The notes under the pieces: generated by a model | What the model saw: the letters and a program-made list of their open reading frames with translations, nothing else | Told to the model about the DNA's origin: nothing | Database searches by the model: none | Made by a program: the position numbers and the translations under genes | Shown here: piece after piece, positions 43,670-52,330 of the stretch | Position numbering within the stretch: position 1 is the stretch's first letter | Layout of the letters: each line of letters opens with the position of its first letter | NCBI RefSeq assembly: GCF_006717045.1 | Contig: NZ_VFPH01000002.1 | Span: 1 to 64,000, forward strand | Direction of reading: 5' to 3' | Source: Pseudonocardia cypriaca | GTDB taxonomy: Bacteria > Actinomycetota > Actinomycetes > Mycobacteriales > Pseudonocardiaceae | DNA: 64,000 bases

Positions 43670-44398
43670 ATGGCACGAGACCTGTCCGGCGCGGCCGTGC
43701 TCGTCACCGGGGCCGCGTCCGGCATCGGGCGGGCCGGCGCGCTCGCGTTCGCCCGGGCCGGCGCGCGGGTGGCGGCGGTCGACGTCGACGCCCGCGGCCT
43801 CGCGACCCTCGCGGAGGAGTCGGACGGGCGGATCCGGCCCATGGTCGGCGACGTCCGGGACGCGGACCAGGTGGAGAACGCGGTCGCGAACACCGTGGCC
43901 GCGTTCGGACGGCTCGACATCGCGCACAACAACGCCGGCGTGCCCGGCCCCTTCGTGCCGCTGTGGGAGTACTCGGAGGAGGACTTCGCCGCGGTCCTGT
44001 CCGTCGACCTGCTCGGCGTCTGGCGATGCCTCAAGTTCGAGGCCCGCCAGATGATCGGCCAGGGCGGTGGCGGCCACATCGTCAACACGTCGTCGATGCT
44101 CGTGACGGCCGGGGTGGCCGGCACCGCGGCCGAGGCCGCGGCGAGGCAGGGCGTCCACGGGCTCACCCGGGCGGCAGCGCTGGAGCTGGCCCCCTACGGC
44201 GTGCGCGTGAACGCCGTGGCGCCGGGCGTCACCCGCACCGGCCTGATCACCGACGAACGCGGGCTCGAGGCGCCCGACGTCCCGCTGGGCCGGATCGCCG
44301 AGCCGGAGGAGATCGCCGACGCCGTGCTGTGGCTCGCCTGCGCCGCCTACGCCACGGGTGCCGTGCTGAACGTCGACGGTGGTTGCACGGCTCGGTGA
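43670..44398 (+). CDS. SDR oxidoreductase
   Basis: 242 residues. Cofactor loop T-G-A-A-S-G-I-G (about 14-21), acidic NAD-favouring end VAAVDVDAR, HNNAGVPGPF, Ser block IVNTSSMLV, and the C-terminal GGCTAR. The Y-x3-K is not visible: the expected place reads EAAARQGVHG, where a Tyr and Lys should be. So the active site may be degenerate (Arg for Lys, no Tyr), and the protein may not be a working dehydrogenase. It follows a 10-bp inverted repeat. Confidence 0.85.
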   Translation: MARDLSGAAVLVTGAASGIGRAGALAFARAGARVAAVDVDARGLATLAEESDGRIRPMVGDVRDADQVENAVANTVAAFGRLDIAHNNAGVPGPFVPLWEYSEEDFAAVLSVDLLGVWRCLKFEARQMIGQGGGGHIVNTSSMLVTAGVAGTAAEAAARQGVHGLTRAAALELAPYGVRVNAVAPGVTRTGLITDERGLEAPDVPLGRIAEPEEIADAVLWLACAAYATGAVLNVDGGCTAR

Positions 44399-44462
44399 CC
44401 GCGTCCGCGCTCTCGTCACAGGGAGGCGCCCTCGCGGGCCGACCGTGGGGAATGATGTAGGG

Positions 44463-44966
44463 ATGACCGGCCCCGAGGGTCTCGATCCCCAGCAGCTGGG
44501 GGCCTACTTCGCGTTCACGGAGGCCGCCAGCCTGCTGCAACACCAGGTCGAGCAGCACCTGCGCGCCGACGGCGGCCTCAGCTACGTGCAGTTCCAGCTA
44601 CTGGCCCGGCTGGCCGACGCGGGCGGCCCGCTGACGATGACGCAGCTGGCGGATGGGGTCGTCTACAGCCGCAGCGGCCTGACCTACCAGGCAGGCCTCC
44701 TGGAGAAGGCCGGCCTCGTCACCCGCGCCCCGAGCCCTGACGACGAGCGCGCCACCCTGGTCGCCATCACCGAGGACGGCCTGGCCCTGTTCGGCCGGGT
44801 GCTGTCCGGCCACGTCGAGGTCGTGCGCAGCATGCTGCTCGACCCCCTGTCGGAGGAGGACCTGCAGCACCTCGGCGGCATCATGACCAGGGTCCGCGAC
44901 CACATGCGGGCCCTGCCGCCCCGCTCCGCGGCCCCCCGCAAGCGACGCGCCGCCCGCTCGCTGTGA
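44463..44966 (+). CDS. MarR-family regulator
   Basis: 167 residues. A winged helix is visible: QFQLLARLADAGGPLTMTQLADGVVYSRSGLTYQAGLLEKAGLVTRAPSPDDERATLVAITEDG, the D-x-R wing included. MarR dimers repress operons until a phenolic or other ligand binds. ATG 44463 is used; the longer in-frame start adds an Arg-rich run. It likely acts on the cupin/SDR group through the inverted repeat at 43621-43669. Its stop is 6 bases from that of the opposing GH3 gene. Confidence 0.9.
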   Translation: MTGPEGLDPQQLGAYFAFTEAASLLQHQVEQHLRADGGLSYVQFQLLARLADAGGPLTMTQLADGVVYSRSGLTYQAGLLEKAGLVTRAPSPDDERATLVAITEDGLALFGRVLSGHVEVVRSMLLDPLSEEDLQHLGGIMTRVRDHMRALPPRSAAPRKRRAARSL

Positions 44967-44972
44967 CCCGGC

Positions 44973-47225
44973 TCAGCGCGTGGCGATGCGCAGGTCTTCC
45001 ACCTCGGCCGGAGTCATCGGAGCGCCGGGGAACGTCGCCAGCCGGGCGAGGGGGAAGTTGCCGACCACCTGGCGCATCTCCGGGTCGGTGAGCAGGTTCG
45101 GAACGGCATCGGCGAGGCGCTCCGCCAGCAGGCGCGACCCCACGGGGTGGGCCAGCCACTCCTCCAGGCTGGCGTCCTCGGCGAGCGGCGCCACGGGCTC
45201 CGGCGAGGTGACGGTGACGGTCGTGGTCAGGCGCAGATCCCGGGAGGAGGCGCCCACCGCGACGGCGTACTCCCCTGCCTCGACCACCCACCGCCGCTGC
45301 CGGGGGTCGAAGTAGGACAGGTCGCGGCGCGTCAGCGTCAGGGCCACCCGCCGGGACTCCCCCGGCTCCAGCGCGACCTTCGCGAACGCCCTCAGCTCGC
45401 GGACCGGGCGGGCGACGGCCGAGGCGGGCGGGGCGACGTAGACCTGCACGACCTCCTTGCCCGCGCGCGACCCGGTGTTGGCGACGGTCACCGAGACGGT
45501 GCCGCCCTCCTCGTCGAGGGTGACGTCGAGGTCGCTGTATCCGAACGTCGTGTAGGACAGCCCGTGGCCGAAGGGGTAGGACACGTCCTGCTCGCGCGCG
45601 TCGAAGCCCCGGTAGCCGACGAAGACGCCCTCGCCGTAGCGCACCACCCCGAGCTCGCCGGGGAAGTTGAGGTACGACGGGTTGTCCTGCAGGCGCAGCG
45701 GGACGGTCTCGGCCAGCCGGCCCGACGGGTTCGTGCGCCCGGCGAGCAAGTCGGCGATCGCCCCACCGCCCGCCTGCCCGAGGAGCCACCCCTCCAGGAT
45801 CGCGGCGGCGTGGTGCGCCCAGTCCGACACCTGCACCGTCGAGCCGTTGGCGAGCACCACGACCACCCGGGGGTTGACCTCCGCCACCGCGGCCAGCAGC
45901 GCGGTCTGGGCCGCCGGCAGCAGGATGTGCCGCCGGTCGAAGCCCTCCGACTCGTGGCTCGCGGGCAGGCCGAGGAAGAGCACGGCGACGTCGGCGCCGC
46001 GGGCGGCCTCGACGGCTTCGGCGCGCAACGCCTCGTCGTTCGCGGAGTCCTCCAGACCGAAGCCCGGCGCGAAGACCGCCCGGTCCCCCGCGAGCTCCCG
46101 GATCGCGGTCCACGCGTCGTCGAGGCGGGTCGGGTTGACCTGGGAGCTGCCCGCTCCCTGGTAGCGGGGTGTGCGGGCGAACTCGCCGATCACAGCGACC
46201 GTGGCGGCGGGGTCGAGCGGCAGCAGCGGGACGCCGTCCACGGGGTCGTTCTTCAGCAGCACCGCGCAGTCCGCCGCCGCCTCGCGGGCCAGCGCGTGGT
46301 GGGCGGCGACGTCGAAGGCGCCGCCCTCGCGGACCGCGGGGAGTGAGCGCGCGAGCAGGGTGAGGATGCGTTCGACGGCGCGGTCGAGCACCGCCTCGTC
46401 CAGGTCCCCGGCACGCACCGCGGCGACGATCTCCGCGTCGGTGACGTGGCCGCCGGTCGCCGGCATCTGCAGGTCCAACCCGGCGCGGAGGGCGGCGACG
46501 CGGTCGTTCACAGCGCCCCAGTCGGAGACGACGACGCCGTCGAAGCCCCACTCGGTGCGCAGGACGTCGGTGAGCAGCCACGGGTGTTGCGAGGCGTACG
46601 TGCCGTTGACCTTGTTGTAGGAGCACATCACCATCCACGGCATCGCCTCGGTGACCACCCGCTCGAAGCCGGCGAGGTAGATCTCGCGCAGGGTGCGCTC
46701 GTCGACCTCGGCGCTCACCCGCGCCCGGTCGGTCTCCTGGTTGTTGGCGGCGAAGTGCTTCACGCAGGCACCGACGCCTGCGCTCTGGATCCCCCGCACC
46801 AGCGCGGCCCCCAACAGGCCGCTGAGCAGGGGGTCCTCCGAGAGGTACTCGAAGTTGCGCCCGCACAGCGGGGAGCGCTTGATGTTGATGCCGGGACCCA
46901 GCAGCACCGCGACGTGCTCGGTGCGCGACTCCGCGCCCAGCGCCCGGCCGATCCGCTCCACGAGGTCGGCGTCGAACGAGGAGCCCAGCGCGACGGCCGG
47001 TGGGAAGCAGGTGGCCGGCACCGAGTCGGTGAGGCCGACGTGATCGGCCGACGTGGCCTGCTTGCGCAGCCCGTGCGGCCCGTCGGTCAGCATGACGGCG
47101 GGCACGCCCGCGCGCTCGACGGCCTTCGTGTTCCAGAAGTCCGCGCCCGAGCACAGCGACGCCTTCTCCTCGAGCGAGAGCGCGGCCAGCACAGCCGGTA
47201 CGTCCAGGGGCACGAGGGTCGTCAT
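44973..47225 (-). CDS. Glycoside hydrolase family 3 (beta-glucosidase-like)
   Basis: 750 residues. The N-terminal barrel has LTDGPHGLRKQ, the substrate block KHFAANNQET and the nucleophile Asp in GVVVSDWGAV. The C-terminal part has the alpha/beta sandwich (VAVLFLGLPASHESEGFDR) and a fibronectin-like end (VQVYVAPP...). The bglB/BglX-type layout fits beta-glucosidases or xylosidases with broad range. No signal peptide, so it acts inside on imported glycosides. It is last in the minus-strand operon with GT4 and GH92, 12 bases after the GT4 stop. Confidence 0.93.
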   Translation of the reverse strand: MTTLVPLDVPAVLAALSLEEKASLCSGADFWNTKAVERAGVPAVMLTDGPHGLRKQATSADHVGLTDSVPATCFPPAVALGSSFDADLVERIGRALGAESRTEHVAVLLGPGINIKRSPLCGRNFEYLSEDPLLSGLLGAALVRGIQSAGVGACVKHFAANNQETDRARVSAEVDERTLREIYLAGFERVVTEAMPWMVMCSYNKVNGTYASQHPWLLTDVLRTEWGFDGVVVSDWGAVNDRVAALRAGLDLQMPATGGHVTDAEIVAAVRAGDLDEAVLDRAVERILTLLARSLPAVREGGAFDVAAHHALAREAAADCAVLLKNDPVDGVPLLPLDPAATVAVIGEFARTPRYQGAGSSQVNPTRLDDAWTAIRELAGDRAVFAPGFGLEDSANDEALRAEAVEAARGADVAVLFLGLPASHESEGFDRRHILLPAAQTALLAAVAEVNPRVVVVLANGSTVQVSDWAHHAAAILEGWLLGQAGGGAIADLLAGRTNPSGRLAETVPLRLQDNPSYLNFPGELGVVRYGEGVFVGYRGFDAREQDVSYPFGHGLSYTTFGYSDLDVTLDEEGGTVSVTVANTGSRAGKEVVQVYVAPPASAVARPVRELRAFAKVALEPGESRRVALTLTRRDLSYFDPRQRRWVVEAGEYAVAVGASSRDLRLTTTVTVTSPEPVAPLAEDASLEEWLAHPVGSRLLAERLADAVPNLLTDPEMRQVVGNFPLARLATFPGAPMTPAEVEDLRIATR

Positions 47226-47237
47226 CCGACCACCCTC

Positions 47238-48545
47238 TCACCCGGCGTGCGCGGCGGTCCCGTCGACGAGGGTGACGTGCCGCGGGGCCCGAAAGAGGTC
47301 GTCGAAGACGCGGAAGCGGTCGAAGGCCATGGCGTGGTCGCGGCCGCGCAGCTCCATGCCGCGCCGCTCGTGCTCCGACATCTCCAGCACGACGCGGTCC
47401 AGCGCCCCCCGCAGGGCCTCGACGTCGCCCGCCTCCACGATCACGGCCGTGTCGCCGACGGCCTCGCCGGTGCCGCCGGTCAGGGTGGTGATCACCGGCC
47501 CCCCGCCCGCTAGCAGCTTCTCGGTGAGGGCGATGCCGAACGTCTCGACGAAGTCGGGCTCGGGCTTGGTGGGCAGGGCGTAGGTCGCGCAGCCGCGCAT
47601 GAGCAGCGGCTTCTCGTCATCGTCGACGTCGGTGAGGAAGACGATCCGCTCGTCGTCGCCTGCCAGCGCGCGGACCTCGGGCAGCGCGGGCCCGGTGCCC
47701 GCGATGACCAGCTTCACCCGGTCCCGCGCGCGGGACGCCGCAAATGCGGCGATGAGGTCGTGGACGCCCTTCGCCCGGGTCACCCGCGACAGGAACAGCA
47801 CGTAGCCGTCGCGTTCCAGCCCCCGCCGGGCGAGGGCGGCGTCGACGGCGGCGGGGTCGAGTTCGAGGTAGGCGGAGGTGTCGATCGGCGGATAGCTGAT
47901 CGTGACGCGGTCCCGGCAGGCCCAGGCGAAGCGGGTGCCACTGCCGTATCGATCAGCACAGTGGGCGTCGACCGCCTCCGCGGCGAGGATGATCTGGTCG
48001 CGCGTGTACTCGGACACGGCGAGCACCTCGTCGTGGGCGAGGTAGGTGGTCAGCACGACGGCCGCGGCGCCGAACCGCCCCTCCCGCAGGCAGGACTTGA
48101 TCACGTTGGTGACGTCGGAGCCCACGGCCTTCGCCATCGTGTGCACGTCGGCGGGGAAACCGGCCGCGCGGGCGGCGGCCACCGCGTCGACCACGACGTT
48201 CGCGTGCGGCGACAGGTACATCGACAGGCACGTGGTCGGGATCGGCTCGGCCAGCAGCTCGACCAGCCGCCCGGTGAGCCCGGCGATGTGCCGCCCGTCC
48301 GGCACCCGGTAGTCGCCGACCGGCTCGGGGCGTTCCACGGTGATGCCGTCCGAGTAGGGCTGCAGGCGCTCGAGCGGCTTCAGCGGCAGCCCTGCCGCCT
48401 GCAGGGTGGCGATCGGCCACGTGAGCAGCCGGACGTCGGTGAAGCCGCGGTGCAGCGCCACCTCCGCCAGGTTGCGGGCCTCCCCGGAGTGACCGCAGAT
48501 CACCGGATCGGCCCGTACGACGATCACGAGTCGGCGTTGGTTCAT
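47238..48545 (-). CDS. GT4-type glycosyltransferase
   Basis: 435 residues. C-terminal half is a GT-B fold with YVLFLSRVTRAKGVHDLIAAF and the E-x7-E motif VETFGIALTEKLLAGG. The N-terminal acceptor half has SMYLSPHANVVVDAVAAARAAG. GT4 enzymes retain the donor anomer and build glycans or small glycosides. The ATG overlaps the GH92 stop by 4 bases (ATGA), with a GAGAGG site. A transferase between two glycosidases is unusual and hints at reworking of an imported glycoside. Confidence 0.88.
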   Translation of the reverse strand: MNQRRLVIVVRADPVICGHSGEARNLAEVALHRGFTDVRLLTWPIATLQAAGLPLKPLERLQPYSDGITVERPEPVGDYRVPDGRHIAGLTGRLVELLAEPIPTTCLSMYLSPHANVVVDAVAAARAAGFPADVHTMAKAVGSDVTNVIKSCLREGRFGAAAVVLTTYLAHDEVLAVSEYTRDQIILAAEAVDAHCADRYGSGTRFAWACRDRVTISYPPIDTSAYLELDPAAVDAALARRGLERDGYVLFLSRVTRAKGVHDLIAAFAASRARDRVKLVIAGTGPALPEVRALAGDDERIVFLTDVDDDEKPLLMRGCATYALPTKPEPDFVETFGIALTEKLLAGGGPVITTLTGGTGEAVGDTAVIVEAGDVEALRGALDRVVLEMSEHERRGMELRGRDHAMAFDRFRVFDDLFRAPRHVTLVDGTAAHAG

Positions 48546-50782
48546 GGTCGGCCACCTCTCGCGCGTTCGGTCAGGGACGGTGGGCGGGCCGCGCTCCCCC
48601 ACGAGCTCGGCTCCGGCCCCAGCTCGAGCTGCAACACCCCTCCGGCGTGCACCTCCGTCGCGGAGAGATGGGTGGCCGGCAGCGGCCGCCCGTTCAACCG
48701 CGCCGACTGGACGTACTGCACGGGCGGCGTCTCCTCGACACCGTCCGCGCCGACCGGCACCTCGCGATGCCCGCTGGTCTCGATCACGAACTCACCGCCC
48801 GACACCTTCAGGGCGGCCCGGGCGAACGCGGGCGCGTTCACCAGGAACAGGCTCTGCCCGGCGAGCGGGAAGAGCCCGAGCGAGGCCCAGACGTACCAGG
48901 AGCTGAGGCCCCCGGAGTCGTCGTTGCCCGGCAGGCCTCCCGCCCCGGTGCCGAACTGCCAGGTCAACGCCGCGTGCACGATCTCGGCGGTGCGGTCGGG
49001 GCGCCCGGCGTAGTGGTAGGCCCACGGCGCTTCCATGTCCGGCTCGTTGTTGAGCCCCTCGAACCGGTTGAGCGCGTAGCCCGCGGCCATCTCCTCGGGA
49101 TCGGGTCGCTGCCCCGGCTGCATCACCGGCGCGGCGCCGAACCCGAAGAAGGCGTCGAGCATCCCGACGAACGCCTCGTCGCCACCGGCCAGCGCGATCC
49201 GGGCGTGCATGTCGTGGACCAGCCGGAACGAGTAGTTCCACTTGCCGCCCTCGTAGAACTCCGAGTCCCGCAGCAGGCCCGTCGACGGGTCGAAGGCGTT
49301 GACCCACCAGCGGCTGCGCGCCTCCAGGTCGTCGGCGAGGCGCTTGTCGCCGAGCGCCCTGGCCACCGTGGCCGTGCAGTGGTGGCCGTAGGCGAGGTCG
49401 AGCGTGTGCGTGATCGGGTGCACGATGCGGTGCTCGAAGAAGTCCTCCCCGTAGAGGCGCCGCAGGTCGTCGGCCATGTGCACGAGCGCCCAGCTCCAGT
49501 CGATCCCGGGGAGCCCGAGCGCGTGCGCATCGGCCAGCGCCGTGTGGGCGAGCGCGCTGGCCTGCCGGAAGAACCGGTCCGCGCCCCGGGCCATCCGGTA
49601 GCCGATCGGGAAGTTGCCCTCCTCCTCGCAGACCCGGATCAGCGACTCGAGCAGGTCCGTGGCGCGGGTCGGGGCGATGGTCATCAGGAGCGGGATCTGG
49701 GTCTTGTAGAGGTCCCACATCGTGCAGATGTCGAACGCGAACGGCCCCGACGCCGGCCAGAACGGGCTCTCGTCGTCGCCGAAGCACGGCTTGATCAGCG
49801 AGTGGTAGAGCGCGGTCGCCATCACCTGCCGCCGGGCGGGCGTGCCGCCGTCGACCTCGACGCGGCCGATGTGCTCCGCCCAGCGGGCGGCGGTGCGGGC
49901 CCGGACCGCGTCGAAGACCGGCTCCGGGCCGTTGCACTCGCGTTCCAGGTTCTCGCGCGCCTGCTCACAACCGCGCAGCGAGAAGCCCAGGCGCACCTCG
50001 ACGACGTCGCCCGCGCGCACGGGACCCATGAACAGCAGCCCGAACGGGCGCAGGGTGGTCTGGCGGATGCTGTCGAAGTCGAGCCGGGTGCCGCCCTCGA
50101 TCAGCCTGCGGTCGTGCCAGAGCATCTGACGCAGGCCGGGCCCCTGGACCTCCAGGTGCACCGACAGCGGCACCCCCTCCAGCACCACGGTGCCCTGCGC
50201 GCGGCCGTGCCCCGTGCTCTCCACGTGGGCCCGCAGCGGGACCGTGCGGCCGAGGTCGATGGCGAGCCCGCCGCAGGACAGGTCCACCACGACGCGGGCG
50301 CTGCGGCTCTCCGGGAACGTGTAGCGGTGGACGGCGACCTTCTCGCCCACCGTGATCTCGCAGTGGATGCCGGTGTCCAAGGTGGTGGCGTAGTACCCGG
50401 GCGCCGCGATCTCGTCGTGCAGCGCCCACGCCTCGCCCAGGTCGTCCAGGGGCTGCACCATCGGCGTGACCCGTATGTAGTTGTAGTACTTGCGGATCGC
50501 GCCGGTGCCGGACTGCTGGAAATGCGTGAAACCGGACGCCTGCAGCGTCTCGAACATCTCCTCGGGCACGCCCTCCGTGTTCTTGCTGTAGCGCCCGTAT
50601 CCCGTGGGATAGGCCCCGGAGTAGGCACAGGCCGACACCATGCCGAGAGGCGAGGTGGCACCCGGATGGGTGTTTCCCACCTGCGGTTTCGGCCACCACC
50701 ACGTGGCGGCGAGACCGCTCGCGGGCGGAAGGCTGGTCGCGGCGGTCCCGATGAAGGGATCAACGTTGTCGAGAATGGCCAG
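48542..50782 (-). CDS. GH92 alpha-mannosidase-like protein, start codon unclear
   Basis: About 746 residues. N-terminal LDNVDPFIGT and GNTHPGATSPLGMV are the GH92 opening; CTMWDLYKTQIPL, EGNFPIGYRMARGADR, and GLPGNDDSGGLSSWYVWASLGLFP are further family blocks. GH92 are Ca-dependent, inverting exo-alpha-mannosidases. The VDPFIGT part lies ahead of the first normal start (GTG 50680), and the frame is open to about 50795 without ATG, GTG or TTG, so a CTG at 50782 is my choice. No signal peptide is seen. It leads the operon with GT4 and GH3 and is likely controlled by the repeats at 50811-50831. Confidence 0.85.
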   Translation of the reverse strand: MAILDNVDPFIGTAATSLPPASGLAATWWWPKPQVGNTHPGATSPLGMVSACAYSGAYPTGYGRYSKNTEGVPEEMFETLQASGFTHFQQSGTGAIRKYYNYIRVTPMVQPLDDLGEAWALHDEIAAPGYYATTLDTGIHCEITVGEKVAVHRYTFPESRSARVVVDLSCGGLAIDLGRTVPLRAHVESTGHGRAQGTVVLEGVPLSVHLEVQGPGLRQMLWHDRRLIEGGTRLDFDSIRQTTLRPFGLLFMGPVRAGDVVEVRLGFSLRGCEQARENLERECNGPEPVFDAVRARTAARWAEHIGRVEVDGGTPARRQVMATALYHSLIKPCFGDDESPFWPASGPFAFDICTMWDLYKTQIPLLMTIAPTRATDLLESLIRVCEEEGNFPIGYRMARGADRFFRQASALAHTALADAHALGLPGIDWSWALVHMADDLRRLYGEDFFEHRIVHPITHTLDLAYGHHCTATVARALGDKRLADDLEARSRWWVNAFDPSTGLLRDSEFYEGGKWNYSFRLVHDMHARIALAGGDEAFVGMLDAFFGFGAAPVMQPGQRPDPEEMAAGYALNRFEGLNNEPDMEAPWAYHYAGRPDRTAEIVHAALTWQFGTGAGGLPGNDDSGGLSSWYVWASLGLFPLAGQSLFLVNAPAFARAALKVSGGEFVIETSGHREVPVGADGVEETPPVQYVQSARLNGRPLPATHLSATEVHAGGVLQLELGPEPSSWGSAARPPSLTERARGGRP

Positions 50783-50810
50783 ACTGTAGATCGGCGACCG
50801 CTACCGCTCG

Positions 50811-50831
50811 GTTACGCGTGCGTTACGCGTG
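50811..50831. promoter_or_regulatory. 10-bp direct repeat upstream of the GH92 operon
   Basis: GTTACGCGTG occurs at 50811-50820 and again at 50822-50831, an 11-base period (one helical turn). The core ACGCGT is itself a palindrome. It is close to the presumed GH92 start and could be an operator. Confidence 0.5.
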
Positions 50832-50937
50832 GTGATCTTCGGCGCAAGGTGTGGGGGATACCGGTACGCGACTGGCGCTCCGCGTTCCGCTGAACGCGTC
50901 CCGGCGCTCGTTGAGCAGGCCTTCGGTCCCACCACCA

Positions 50938-51000
50938 TGATCACGGCTTCGGCGCGAAAACCGACCAAAAACAGCCGGAAACGCGCCGAACTGGCGATCA
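50938..51000. repeat. 63-bp palindromic unit bounded by TGATCA
   Basis: The unit starts TGATCA and ends GATCA. TTCGGCGCG (50948-50956) and CGCGCCGAA (50982-50990) are perfect inverted 9-mers around an A-rich loop. Length and ends match the units at 56090-56151 and 56161-56222, though the core differs. It is between two operons reading the same way and can fold as a terminator. Confidence 0.55.
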
Positions 51001-51190
51001 TGGAGCGGGACCGAGGTCGCGTCCAAGCCGATCGGCGCGAGGAGTACAGCAGGGTCACCGGCGAGGCCGTCGCGTACTGCTCGCGGCTGATCCGCAAGGT
51101 TCACGCACTCGTTCTCGGGCGGCGCTGCCCGTCGACCGGTTGTGTGGACCGACAAACAGAAGGCCTTAACCCAGAGGGGAGCCGCACCGA

Positions 51191-51778
51191 TCACACCACC
51201 GCGGTGCCGATCAGCCCTTCCCTCGTGACGAGCGCGGCGAGCTCCGCCTCGCCCAGCCCGTCGGTGCCGTCGGGGCGCATCGGGAGCACCATGTGCCGGC
51301 TCTCGGCGCTCGTGTCGTGCACGACGATCTCGGTGTGGGCGGGCAGCTCCAGCCCGAACTCCGCCAGCACGGCCCGTGGCTCTCGGACGACGCGCGCCCG
51401 GTACGCCTCGCTCTTGTACCAGGACGGCGAGGGGCCCAGCAGCGCGATCGGGTAGCACGAGCACAGCGTGCAGACGAGCACGTTGTGCCTGGTGGGGGTG
51501 TTCTCCACGACGGTGAAGCGCTGCGGTTGCGGCCCGCTGCTCATCGAGAGGCCGATCTCCTCGAGCCCCCGGTTCCCGTCGGCCAGGAGCCGCTCCCGGA
51601 ACGCCGGGTCGACCCACGCGCGGGCCACGGCCCGCGCGCCGTTGGCGGGGGAACCGGACGACACCCGCCCGATGATGGCGTCGAGCTGGTCGTCGCTGGT
51701 CAGCCCGGCGCCGATCAGCCGCTCCTCGAGCCGGCGGACCCGGACGGCGATCTCCGAGCTCGAGTGGTGCCCGCTCAT
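51191..51778 (-). CDS. Nitrile hydratase-like alpha subunit, cobalt type
   Basis: 195 residues. Metal motif V-C-T-L-C-S-C (residues 102-108), the cobalt-type claw (iron enzymes have C-S-L-C-S-C), then YPIALLGPSPSWYKSEAYRARVVREPRAVLAEFG, a family mark. The enzyme adds water to nitriles or, in thiocyanate hydrolase, acts on SCN-. The two outer Cys become sulfinic/sulfenic in the family. ATG 51778 overlaps the stop of the split beta C-part in ATGA. No activator or cobalt carrier gene is next to it in this window. Confidence 0.9.
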   Translation of the reverse strand: MSGHHSSSEIAVRVRRLEERLIGAGLTSDDQLDAIIGRVSSGSPANGARAVARAWVDPAFRERLLADGNRGLEEIGLSMSSGPQPQRFTVVENTPTRHNVLVCTLCSCYPIALLGPSPSWYKSEAYRARVVREPRAVLAEFGLELPAHTEIVVHDTSAESRHMVLPMRPDGTDGLGEAELAALVTREGLIGTAVV

Positions 51779-52056
51779 GTCGCGACCTCCAGGTAGGACT
51801 CCCACAGCTCCACGTGCACCCAGTGCCCGCCGGGTGGCCCCCACAGATCCTCGGCCGGGAAGCGGACCGTGTACACCGGCTCCACCCGCGGCTCGGGGAG
51901 GCCCCGCGCCCGGTCGTCGGCGAGCGGCCACGTGCCCTGCACGTCCACCACCTCGCCGACGTGGCCACGCGCGTAGCGCGGCAGCCGGGTGTGGTGGGGC
52001 GGGTCCACGGTGCTCGTGCGCACGCGGTCGCCGACGGCGAACCGGGGTTCAGTCAT
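51775..52056 (-). CDS. Nitrile hydratase-like beta subunit, C-terminal half
   Basis: 93 residues: FAVGDRVRTSTVDPPHHTRLPRYARGHVGEVVDVQGTWPLAD and EPVYTVRFPAEDLWGPPG, ending VHVELWESYLEV. This is the SH3-like C-terminal domain of the NHase beta chain, here as its own gene. Thiocyanate hydrolase and toyocamycin nitrile hydratase have the same split. It overlaps its partner genes at both ends (8 and 4 bases). Confidence 0.88.
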   Translation of the reverse strand: MTEPRFAVGDRVRTSTVDPPHHTRLPRYARGHVGEVVDVQGTWPLADDRARGLPEPRVEPVYTVRFPAEDLWGPPGGHWVHVELWESYLEVAT

Positions 52057-52303
52057 GGTTCGCCGTCAGGGTCTCGACGGCGTGCAGCCAGCGCTCGTAG
52101 TAGGACGCCGCGAGGTACTCGGCGGGCGGCATCCGCTCGATCGCGTCCCGGAACTGGTCGAGGTTGTAGACCCCCTGCCGCAGCATCGCCACGTTCAGCG
52201 CGTAGACCCGCGCCTCCCAGTCGGCGTGGAACGGCGGTTCGTCCTCTTCGGCGGAGATCGGCCCGAAGCCGGACTGCCCGCCGACGTCGTTGACCCGCGA
52301 CAT
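52049..52303 (-). CDS. Nitrile hydratase-like beta subunit, N-terminal half
   Basis: 84 residues: SRVNDVGGQSGFGPISAEEDEPPFHADWEARVYALNVAMLRQGVYNLDQFRDAIERMPPAEYLAASYYERW, which is the N-terminal helical domain of the NHase beta chain, with the DVGG(x)xGFGP start and the W-E-x-R-V block. Made as a separate chain, it opens the operon beta-N, beta-C, alpha. Its stop overlaps the next start by 8 bases. It diverges from the GT4 gene at 52331 with a gap of 27 bases. Confidence 0.88.
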   Translation of the reverse strand: MSRVNDVGGQSGFGPISAEEDEPPFHADWEARVYALNVAMLRQGVYNLDQFRDAIERMPPAEYLAASYYERWLHAVETLTANHD

Positions 52304-52330
52304 GACGCGCACCCTACTGTGGCCCCCGTG

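Larger units (their letters stand above)
50783..51190. other. Intergenic region between GH92 and nitrile-hydratase-like genes
   Basis: 408 bases with no supported gene. It holds a direct repeat (50811-50831), a TGATCA-bounded palindromic unit (50938-51000) and the 3' end of the nitrile hydratase operon. No tRNA or clear small ORF is seen. Confidence 0.6.

Noticed and set aside
50829..51455. 208-residue plus frame in the GH92/nitrile hydratase gap
   Set aside because: Runs antisense into the alpha chain; no ribosome site or motif, and it crosses the palindromic unit at 50938.
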